The notes under the pieces: model-generated
Databases searched by the model: none
What the model was told of the DNA's origin: nothing
The model's input: only the letters and a program-made list of their open reading frames with translations
Assembly (NCBI GenBank): GCA_018399555.1
Contig: JAGYOL010000005.1
Span: 1 to 49,577, forward strand
Direction: 5' to 3'
Length of the DNA stretch: 49,577 nt
Source: Kiritimatiellia bacterium
GTDB lineage: Bacteria; Verrucomicrobiota; Kiritimatiellia; RFP12; UBA1067
In this document: piece after piece, positions 34,301 to 41,207 of the stretch
Numbering within the stretch: the first letter of the stretch is position 1
How the letters are laid out: every line of letters begins with the position of its first letter
Program-made: the position numbers and the translations under genes

Positions 34301-34568
34301 TAAGCCGCCGAAGATCGACAAGGCTGCTGACAAAGGGAAGAGTTATCTGGAGATAACCGTCTCGCCGGACAAAGCCACGGTGCAGATCAACGGCGAAGAT
34401 TTCACTGTCGGCAGAGTTGAAGTTGAACCCGGAACAAACCATCGGGTAGATATCTCCTGCCCGGGTTATCAGTCGGTGCGGCAGTTTTACCGTGTCGAGA
34501 AGGGTAAAACCCGCAAGGTTGATATCCTGCTGCAAAAGGGGAAATCACGCTCGCTGTTCGGCTTTTAA
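31356..34568 (+). CDS. Tandem Hanks-type Ser/Thr kinase, membrane protein with PEGA domain
   Basis: This 1070-residue protein holds two kinase domains, one membrane helix (about 639-663), a charged helical region and a C-terminal PEGA domain (about 996-1065, with VSPDKATVQING and CPGYQSVRQFY). Kinase 2 (about 302-590) is canonical: GRGGFGEVF, Lys331, Glu345, HRDIKPGN, DLG, APE. Kinase 1 (about 12-290) keeps Lys48 and HRDIKPSN. However, the alpha-C Glu is Gln66, DFG is DFD (165-167) and APE is APD (190-192), so it may be a regulatory or weakly active domain. The start ATG 31356 excludes an upstream frame extension inside the phosphatase gene. Likely targets are the FHA proteins and pilus ATPase of the same locus. 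Confidence 0.92.
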   Translation: MDDISAKQIGDYQLLSIIGDGAQGRVYKACAVMDLPCGLKKNDAVALKVVNIAGEDETLRQKFQAQADILRRLSHESIVKYIDSFIWHTGELDECQCLVMEYLEGEDLTARVRNMSGGLTWPQVEDIFEKCLAALIHARECGITHRDIKPSNIYLTRDGKVKLIDFDIARRDDSEQLSTAGWKGTFDYMAPDFITLEGFHGDEISDIFSLGVCFYQALTGALPYEPLGSNAHIGYVNRWHSGNGKPPSFRFGVFRVLAGAKSFVARALAVKREERYHSFTAMLEDFRRIHYRVVRHKGKEDYELIALLGRGGFGEVFKARCVSDGRLVAVKHLFSAQQSGRFIKEAKILQRYNHENLVQYVDFMTQETNTGEQQFFLVMEHLEGMPGWTLRTRIKNEGRIGVQECIKLFHAYLQALDFLHGNARPIIHRDIKPGNLYAPVGRPEKGKIFDLGVARDVSGTVTVGGVPGTLDYMAPEFADASGDRGSPRSDLYALGLCLYEALTGKTVYERLPKDINSAWSGFLTRMKTPPAVDFSDPVFTDYPRLVFIVKRMIAINPAERFATAGELSAELERALLPPEAEGLKDDCFDDVEVTMATTPGGEGVTLGTRPMQGDINQYLEDIGIAGRSAKKSKRTLFTGRAAVLVLVASVAVTAFVFAIAALRSKKETAMPSEMPSLREQPVPKTETIVKQLVSVADYLPAKEIAALVPGGMKSRTAIKNGEKAMRLLAEQEQLEWQDVDKNDKEKFIASERAKLKVGITDRIKNDALEIVNLSAAGKNAEENYNALLDLRNEAPLLIAGVKDLYQQCCEDADRAIKRKLVTDTVASMTAKAGKAAGTAELVELLAGFSKLEAMPQVEIPAAQRGAFKTVAKERSLTLATQLFEAFKIAVNAFQLEKSEALRKEFELLHAAVNNDYGKAEFDELAPQFDAFVKDAQQRKTAAAVPPVEKKQEPATVERIDAVVKPDKEETVPAATPIVKIQDKPPKIDKAADKGKSYLEITVSPDKATVQINGEDFTVGRVEVEPGTNHRVDISCPGYQSVRQFYRVEKGKTRKVDILLQKGKSRSLFGF

Positions 34569-34581
34569 AAGGATATCTAAC

Positions 34582-35670
34582 ATGCATGATACCAACGATT
34601 ATCTGAGTTTATTTTTTGAGCCCATCCGTGAGTATCTTGAAGATGACACGGTTTCGGAAATTCTGATCAACGGAGCCGCTCAGATTTATATCGAACGCAA
34701 AGGGCGCCTTGAATTAACCCCGCAGAGGTTCATCAGCGAACCCGCGCTGAAAGCGGCGGCGGTCAATGTCGCCAAAAGTGTCGGTCGGCTTCTGAATGAA
34801 GAGAACCCGCGTCTGGATGCGCGTCTGCCTGATGGCTCACGTGTGCACGCAGTCATCCCGCCGCTTGCGCGTAACGGCACTGTTATTGCTATTCGCAAAT
34901 TCACCAAAGAACGGCTTACAATCGAGCAGCTGATCACCTTCGGCAGTATCACGCCGGAGGGTGCGCGCTTAATCGACACCTGTGTCAAGCTACACAGAAA
35001 TATGATTGTTTCAGGCGCAACCTCATCCGGGAAAACATCGGTTCTGAATGTACTCAGTGCTTATATTCCTGATAACGAGAGAATTCTGGTAATCGAGGAC
35101 TCCAGTGAGTTGCAGCTTCAGCAGAATCATATCGTCGGCTTTGAAACCCGCAAACCGGATAAGAACGGCAATGGCGAGGTCACTATTCGTGATCTGATTC
35201 ATTCATCATTGCGTTTGCGTCCTGATCGTCTGGTGATCGGGGAGATCCGCGGCGGTGAAGCACTGGATCTGCTGCAGGCTCTCAACACCGGACATGCTGG
35301 AAGTATGTCCACAATTCATGCCAATAATCCACATGACTGCCTTTTCCGTATCGAGACCTGCGCACTTTTAAGCGGCATTGATATTCCTCTCAGCGCGTTA
35401 CGTGCCCAGGTGGCTTCCGCCATCGATGTGGTGGTGCATACCGCACGCCTGACCGACGGTTCACGTAAAATCGTGGCGATTTCAGAGGTGTTGGGACTGA
35501 AAGACGGTGAATATCAGTTGAACGATCTGTACGCTTTCAAGATCAAGGGCATATCGCCGGCGGGAATGATCACCGGCAACTTCGCGGGATGCGGCAAACA
35601 TCCCTCTTTCCTGGAGGAAGCCGGACTGATGGGCATCACGCTTGATCCGGAGATTTTCGAGGCAGGATAA
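34582..35670 (+). CDS. Second CpaF/TadA-type secretion ATPase, without FHA domain
   Basis: The 362-residue product is a shorter CpaF: ATPase N-domain (DTVSEILINGAAQIYIE), Walker A GATSSGKTS (about 147-155), Asp box VIEDSSELQL, Walker B RLVIGEIRG and His box IHANNPHDCLFRIE. AAAGGA lies upstream of ATG 34582. It has about 55-60% of the length of the FHA-CpaF at 20803, and lacks the N-terminal helical bundle as well as the FHA domain. Two assembly ATPases in one Tad locus suggest either extension and retraction functions or a second motor mode chosen by signalling. It ends the locus. Confidence 0.92.
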   Translation: MHDTNDYLSLFFEPIREYLEDDTVSEILINGAAQIYIERKGRLELTPQRFISEPALKAAAVNVAKSVGRLLNEENPRLDARLPDGSRVHAVIPPLARNGTVIAIRKFTKERLTIEQLITFGSITPEGARLIDTCVKLHRNMIVSGATSSGKTSVLNVLSAYIPDNERILVIEDSSELQLQQNHIVGFETRKPDKNGNGEVTIRDLIHSSLRLRPDRLVIGEIRGGEALDLLQALNTGHAGSMSTIHANNPHDCLFRIETCALLSGIDIPLSALRAQVASAIDVVVHTARLTDGSRKIVAISEVLGLKDGEYQLNDLYAFKIKGISPAGMITGNFAGCGKHPSFLEEAGLMGITLDPEIFEAG

Positions 35671-35743
35671 CAGGAACGACTTTTAACAAATCATCGATTT
35701 GCGCCGCAAGGAGCATATTTGATCGTTTGAATTTTACGACAGA

Positions 35744-35764
35744 AACTAAAATTATAGCGACTAA
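35744..35764. repeat. 21-base repeat, copy 2 (identical to 11566-11586)
   Basis: The core CTAAAATTATAGCGACTA is identical to the copy at 11566-11586. Here it lies 49 bases upstream of the start of a secreted beta-helix protein, where an operator or promoter element would sit. TTATAG inside the motif could act as a -10 box, but no clear -35 box lies at the right distance. Confidence 0.5.
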
Positions 35765-35813
35765 ACTCGGCATTGTATCTGGATTACGAACACCTGAAAA
35801 GGATGGAATGGGA

Positions 35814-37697
35814 ATGAAAATTTTTTTTGTCGCACTGAGTGGTGCTCTGTTTTTTACGACAGCTTCAAATCTGAAAGCTGAACGTTTTGAAGTTGGCTCG
35901 AAAAAACCGTACAAGACGATATCATCGGCGTTGGAATGCATGCGTGATGGTGATCTAGTTGTGGTGAGTGAGGGAATCTATCGGGAGTCAATCGAGATTA
36001 AAAACAACAATATCAAGCTGGTGGGTGAAGGTCATGTGATCATAAGTGGCTGTGATATTGTGAACGGATTGCAACCTTGTGAAGTGAACGGCGTGCCGGC
36101 ACTCAAGGGGGTCACGGAATCACCCGTTTACGACCTGTTCTGCGGCGGGCGATATCTTATGCCGGCGCGCTTTCCGGATAAAACTGCTCCTATGACCTCT
36201 AATGAAGACTGGACTGAAAGTTTTATCGGTCCTCAGGGCAATATCAATGTTCCGGCGTTACAACATACCCGCGGCAAACTCTCTGATGGCTATTATGTGG
36301 GCATGCACGGCAGTGCCAGGGCTCGTCACGGTAAACTTTCCAGCTGGTATTCGATTACCTTGCCTATAACCAATGTTACTGATACCGGGTATATCTGCGT
36401 TGATGCGAACAACGCCTCATCCGGTTTCCTGGGACAATTCGGACTTGGTAAAGGACTCGGTTACATCATCGGAACCAAAGCCGTTCTCGATGCTCCCGGG
36501 GAATGGTATTCGGATGGCAGAAATCTGTATATTATTCCAACTGATGGCTCAGACAACAGTTGTGAATGCCGTACCCGCCTTTATGGAGCACTTGTCAGTG
36601 GAAGCAATGTGCATCTTGAAAACATCTGTTTCAAAGCCGCAACGGCACATATCAGTGGAGATCATGTCAGTTTACGAAAATGTGCCTTTGAATATATCTC
36701 TCCATTTCAGCACAACGCTAACAATAATCCGCAAAATAAACGCGGTCAGAGTCTGGTCAGCGGCTGGGGAGACCCTGAAAACGGCACAGCTGGTGTTTAT
36801 GTGACAGGAGATCATTTTACTGCGGAAAACTCTCGTTTCTCTAAAAGCTGGTGGTGCGGAATGACGGTTCGTGGCAGCAATGCCCGGATTGAGAATTGTG
36901 TCGTTGAGGATATGAACTGGATTGCCAAACGCTGCGCCGGAATTTTTTCGTGGGGCGATAGCAACATTGTCAGGCACTGTACGCTGAGGAATCTGGGAGG
37001 CGCTGGAATCGAGGGCGGCAACGCCGGCTGGATAAAGCAGTATGCTAAAAACAATATATGGGAATATAACTATCTTGAAAATGTCTGCCGGATGATTGTG
37101 GACCAGGGGTTCTTCTATGTGAATCATCAGGCCGGAGATAATCCCAAAGCCAACTCTGTCTGGCGATACAATGTCGGCAAAGGTTCACGCGGCCCGCTTA
37201 AAGGCGAATGGACAAATACAACTGTTGGCTACTATGTGGATAATTCATCTTCGGGGTATCACATTCATAATAATATCGCCGTTGATGCCAATGAGGCTAT
37301 TCGCTATAACGATACGCAGGATGGTCTCAAAGCGGGCAAAGATATCCTGTACCATAACAACACCTTTTATAACTGCGATGAGCTTGGCTTCGGGTGCTGG
37401 TCCAGTGGCGGAAAGGCCCAAACTGATGCGGAAGTTATGCTGATCAATAATCTGTCGCTGCCGGAAACAGAACTCGATTTCAATCTGCGTGCCAAGCAGT
37501 ATAACTGGAAAAATAATCTGCAGAACCAGCCTGATTCAGCCGTGAGAAATCCCGCAAAAATGGATTTCACCCCTGTCGCGGACAACTTGAGAACCGGCGG
37601 CATTTCCGTGCTGGGACAGGAGATGAAATATATCGGTGCCGTTGATCCGGAAAAGGGAATGTGGAAGTACGGTGCAGAAGAATCAGAGCTGCCTTGA
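35814..37697 (+). CDS. Secreted right-handed beta-helix protein (pectate lyase-like fold)
   Basis: The 627-residue product has a signal peptide (MKIFFVALSGALFFTTASNLKA). AAAAGGA ten bases before ATG 35814 supports this start over the ATG at 35808 and longer frames. After VGSKKPYKTISSALECMRDG, the usual entry into a parallel beta-helix, come repeats of the pectin-lyase fold: GVYVTGDHFTAENSRFSKSW, RIENCVVEDMNW and NIVRHCTLRNLGGAGIEGG. It resembles predicted polysaccharide lyases or glycosidases of this fold, but I see no decisive catalytic motif. The GH78 gene follows in the same direction, so both may act on rhamnose-rich pectin. Confidence 0.85.
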   Translation: MKIFFVALSGALFFTTASNLKAERFEVGSKKPYKTISSALECMRDGDLVVVSEGIYRESIEIKNNNIKLVGEGHVIISGCDIVNGLQPCEVNGVPALKGVTESPVYDLFCGGRYLMPARFPDKTAPMTSNEDWTESFIGPQGNINVPALQHTRGKLSDGYYVGMHGSARARHGKLSSWYSITLPITNVTDTGYICVDANNASSGFLGQFGLGKGLGYIIGTKAVLDAPGEWYSDGRNLYIIPTDGSDNSCECRTRLYGALVSGSNVHLENICFKAATAHISGDHVSLRKCAFEYISPFQHNANNNPQNKRGQSLVSGWGDPENGTAGVYVTGDHFTAENSRFSKSWWCGMTVRGSNARIENCVVEDMNWIAKRCAGIFSWGDSNIVRHCTLRNLGGAGIEGGNAGWIKQYAKNNIWEYNYLENVCRMIVDQGFFYVNHQAGDNPKANSVWRYNVGKGSRGPLKGEWTNTTVGYYVDNSSSGYHIHNNIAVDANEAIRYNDTQDGLKAGKDILYHNNTFYNCDELGFGCWSSGGKAQTDAEVMLINNLSLPETELDFNLRAKQYNWKNNLQNQPDSAVRNPAKMDFTPVADNLRTGGISVLGQEMKYIGAVDPEKGMWKYGAEESELP

Positions 37698-37793
37698 AAA
37701 ATGCTTGATTGTCCACCATGAATTTTTCTCTGTCAAAAAAACCGTTGTAATTGTATGCTGATACTTATTTTTTAAATTAAATGGAGGTATTGC

Positions 37794-40700
37794 ATGCGTT
37801 GGTGTACATCGTTTCTTGTATTGGTAACCGCATTTTTGTGCGGCTGTTCCCTGCTGAATATCCGGAAAAACGCCGACCTTAAGGCACCGGTTGCCCTGCG
37901 GGTTGAAAATATGGCTTCGCCGGTAGGTATTGACGTGCAGAAGCCGCGTCTGAGCTGGAAGCTGGTGGCGGGCAGGGGACGTTTTAATCTTAAACAGCAC
38001 TCATATCAGATAAAGGTGGCCGATTCTCTCGAAAAGCTCGAAAGTGGAGCAGCATGGAACAGCGGACGCGTGGTTTCGGAAGCGCAATTCAATATACGCT
38101 ATGACGGCGAGGAGTTACGCAGTTCTCAACGTTATTACTGGAAGGTGCGGGTGTGGAGTACGGCTCAGGCTGAACCGACGGATTGGAGTGAGCCTGTTTG
38201 CTGGATGACCGGTATCATGCAACTACATGAATGGCGTGCACAGTGGATTGGCCCGAACAGAATCACCCGTCCCGATTATGATCTGAAGGGAGCCCGCTGG
38301 ATATGGCACGGCTTCGACCGGACATTGGAAGATTGTGCCGCAGGTAACACTTTCTACTACGCCTCCTTCAAGGCACCCGATGATGTCAGCACACGCAATA
38401 TGATTATGGCCTTGACCGCCGATGACACCTATGAGGTACACATTAACGGTGAGCTGGCTGCAAAATGCTGGGGCCACCTTAATGACTGGAAATGGATGCG
38501 TTTCATCGCTGTCGGGCGTTACCTGAAACCGGGAATAAACACCATTGCGGTGCGGGTTGAGAACAAGGAACGCGGTCCCACCGGAGTGCTGATGGTTATC
38601 AGGGACGAGCGTGATGTTCTGCTGCGCAGCGACAGCGCCTGGAAGGTTGCCAGAAATAGCGGCAAAGATTGGTTTAAACCTGAATCCGCCGCAAGAGCCG
38701 AATCCGCAACAGTAAAGATTGCAGGCGAGGTTGATTGCGCACCGTGGGGCAAAATCGAACGCCGTTTTGAAACTGCAACTCCGGCTTTCGAGAAGAGCTT
38801 TGCGGTTGTCGATAAACCCTTTGAACGGGCGGTGCTGCACATTAGCGGATTGGGTTTCTACGAAGCCTCACTCAACGGTGAAAAGATCGGGCGCAAGGTG
38901 CTCGATCCCAACCCCACCAGGTATGACCGGCGGGTGCTCTACTCCAGTTATGACATCTCAGATTCACTGTGCAAGGGGCTGAACGACATTGCAGTGACGC
39001 TGGGACACGGCTGGTACGATCTGCGCTCAGTTTCGGTTTGGAATTTTGACAACGCTCCCTGGCGTGATTTTCCGCGTATGATTGCGCAACTTGAAATTTA
39101 CTATGAAGATGGAACAACTCAGCGTGTCTGTTCCGATTCAAGCTGGCGTCAGATCAGTACACCGCTCGGCTACGACTGTATTCGTGAAGGCGTGGTGGTC
39201 GGCAAAAACCATCCAGACGCTCCTGATTTAACCCGGCAGGTTGTGATGGCCGAGGTTGTCAGCGCACCCGAAGGCAGGCTCTCTGCATCCATGCTGCCGC
39301 CGACCGTGGTTTCACAACGCTTTAAACCGGCAAATGTCAGAAAACTCGGTGATAAACGCTGGCTGATTGATTTCGGTCAGAACATGGCCGGCTGGGTTGA
39401 TATCAAAGTTGAAGGACAATCGGAGGGTGATGTTATAACGCTGCTTTACGGTGAGCGTGTCAATGAAGATGGCACCTTGAATAACAAGAGTATCAGCGCG
39501 CACTTTCGCTATCCGGCTTCAACCGCACTGGTTAAAGATGGTTATTTTCAGAAGGATCACATTATCTGCGACGGTCGGGATGGTTGGGTCGAATATCCTC
39601 ATTTCGTCTATCACGGCTTTCAATATGTAGAGATCGAGGGACTCAACAGGCGACCCGACGCGGATAACATAGCGGCCTCGGTTATCCAGACTGATTTTGA
39701 GAAGTGCGGCAACTTTCACTGCTCAAATGAACTGCTCAACAAGCTGCAGCGTGCCGCTGTATGGGCCTATATAGGCAATTTCTCCAATGGGTATCCGACA
39801 GATTGCCCACATCGTGAAAAGAACGGCTGGACCGGTGATGCCTCGCTGGCAGCTGAAATGGGTATGTATAACTTCGATAACATCGCGGCATACGAAAAAT
39901 GGATTCAGGATATCATGGACGAACAGCGTCCGGATGGAAACTTCGCCGCGATTATTCCCACCAGCGGATGGGGATATAAATGGGGTAACGGCCCTGCCTG
40001 GGACAGCGCTCTGCTTACAATACCTTGGGCATTGTATATATACAAAGGTGATCTTGCCATACTTGAGCACGCCTACGACAGCATGCGTAAATATGTCGAT
40101 TATATGACCTCGAAATCCAGCGGACATCTTGTCACTCACGGTCTCGGCGACTGGGTGCCGGCAAAATCAAAAGTGCCCGCTGAGGTCACTTCATCCGCTT
40201 ATTTCTATCTGGACGCACTTATTGTTTCACGCAGCGCGAAGTTGCTCGGCAAAGAGGATGATGCACGTAACTACGCAAATCTGGCGGATCGCATTAAACG
40301 GGCATTCAACGCCAGGCATTACAAGGGCGACGGTATCTACTCGATCGGAACGCAGACCGCTCTCTCCTGCGCATTGCACCAGGGTATCGCGGCAGATGAT
40401 ATGATCGGCCCGACGCGTCGCGCTCTGATCAGATTGGTGGAGGAACGCGACAAATGTGTAATGGATTTTGGCATCCTCGGCTCGAAGTATATATTTCGTT
40501 CGCTGAGCGACGCCGGGCGCTCGGATATTGCATACCGAATGCTTTGCACTACCGACAAGCCCTCGTTCGGCAGATGGATCACCGAGGAAAACGCCACCAC
40601 CCTCTGGGAGGACTGGGAGAAAGGGCAATCACGCAATCATATCATGTTCGGAGACTTTTCGGCTTGGATGTATCAATATCTGGGCGGTATCCGCCTGAGT

Positions 40701-41036
40701 GATGATGTCTGCGCCGTGGCCAGCAGGATTGATCCCGCGAAGATTGCGTTCAAAGAGTTTGTCATTGCTCCTGAACCGGTGGAGGATTTAACCCACGTCC
40801 GGGCGCATCATGATTCACCCTACGGAGTTATAGCATCCGAATGGAAGATTGAAGATGGTGAATTCACGCTGAAAGTCTCCATCCCGGTCAATACAACCGC
40901 AACCATCTATCTTCCGGTGACACCGGGAACAGATGGTGTTGAAAGCAGTGTGCCGGAGGTGAAATCAGATCGTGCGCGCGCGGCTTTTGCAGTCGGTTCG
41001 GGTGATTACGTGTTTTCCATTCCGAATTTCAGGTGA
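37794..41036 (+). CDS. Alpha-L-rhamnosidase, GH78 family, lipoprotein
   Basis: This 1080-residue enzyme should release terminal alpha-L-rhamnose from glycans outside the cytoplasm. It begins with a lipoprotein signal (FLCGC, lipid Cys18). An Ig-like Fn3-type domain follows (LRVENMASPVGIDVQKPRLS, about 35-130), then the Bac_rhamnosid N-terminal jelly roll (EASLNGEKIGRKVLDPNPTR) and the (alpha/alpha)6 catalytic barrel. That barrel contains DCPHREKNGWTGDASL, whose Glu (about 675) is the expected general acid. A second conserved Glu lies in TTLWEDWEKG (about 939). A C-terminal beta-sandwich completes the fold. GGAGG lies before the ATG. The preceding beta-helix gene supports pectin or rhamnogalacturonan use. 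Confidence 0.94.
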   Translation: MRWCTSFLVLVTAFLCGCSLLNIRKNADLKAPVALRVENMASPVGIDVQKPRLSWKLVAGRGRFNLKQHSYQIKVADSLEKLESGAAWNSGRVVSEAQFNIRYDGEELRSSQRYYWKVRVWSTAQAEPTDWSEPVCWMTGIMQLHEWRAQWIGPNRITRPDYDLKGARWIWHGFDRTLEDCAAGNTFYYASFKAPDDVSTRNMIMALTADDTYEVHINGELAAKCWGHLNDWKWMRFIAVGRYLKPGINTIAVRVENKERGPTGVLMVIRDERDVLLRSDSAWKVARNSGKDWFKPESAARAESATVKIAGEVDCAPWGKIERRFETATPAFEKSFAVVDKPFERAVLHISGLGFYEASLNGEKIGRKVLDPNPTRYDRRVLYSSYDISDSLCKGLNDIAVTLGHGWYDLRSVSVWNFDNAPWRDFPRMIAQLEIYYEDGTTQRVCSDSSWRQISTPLGYDCIREGVVVGKNHPDAPDLTRQVVMAEVVSAPEGRLSASMLPPTVVSQRFKPANVRKLGDKRWLIDFGQNMAGWVDIKVEGQSEGDVITLLYGERVNEDGTLNNKSISAHFRYPASTALVKDGYFQKDHIICDGRDGWVEYPHFVYHGFQYVEIEGLNRRPDADNIAASVIQTDFEKCGNFHCSNELLNKLQRAAVWAYIGNFSNGYPTDCPHREKNGWTGDASLAAEMGMYNFDNIAAYEKWIQDIMDEQRPDGNFAAIIPTSGWGYKWGNGPAWDSALLTIPWALYIYKGDLAILEHAYDSMRKYVDYMTSKSSGHLVTHGLGDWVPAKSKVPAEVTSSAYFYLDALIVSRSAKLLGKEDDARNYANLADRIKRAFNARHYKGDGIYSIGTQTALSCALHQGIAADDMIGPTRRALIRLVEERDKCVMDFGILGSKYIFRSLSDAGRSDIAYRMLCTTDKPSFGRWITEENATTLWEDWEKGQSRNHIMFGDFSAWMYQYLGGIRLSDDVCAVASRIDPAKIAFKEFVIAPEPVEDLTHVRAHHDSPYGVIASEWKIEDGEFTLKVSIPVNTTATIYLPVTPGTDGVESSVPEVKSDRARAAFAVGSGDYVFSIPNFR

Positions 41037-41047
41037 TAAGCAGGAGG

Positions 41048-41147
41048 CGAGTTGCTGTGCGGCTCGCTACAGCGAAGCAACCAGCTTGCGTACAACGGAC
41101 CGCACAGTAACTTGCTTCTTTTTTTCGTCCACCGCTACGCCGGTGGA
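41048..41147. repeat. Inverted-repeat element copy 2 and adjoining hairpin
   Basis: CGAGTTGCTGTGCGGCTCG (41048-41066) pairs with 41096-41114 at 15 of 19 positions. Outer flanks match copy 1 near 11406: GCAGGAGG on the left and a CTTCTTTTTTTCG tail on the right. Compared with copy 1, A-T in the stem is changed to G-C on both arms. A second perfect hairpin TCCACCG/CGGTGGA with a six-base loop follows at 41128-41147. No T-run after it marks a terminator. Confidence 0.6.
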
Positions 41148-41207
41148 TATCTTCAGTGTTTTTATCGCAAATCTAAAGTTATTAATGGTGCCTAACCCAG
41201 ATCCAGA

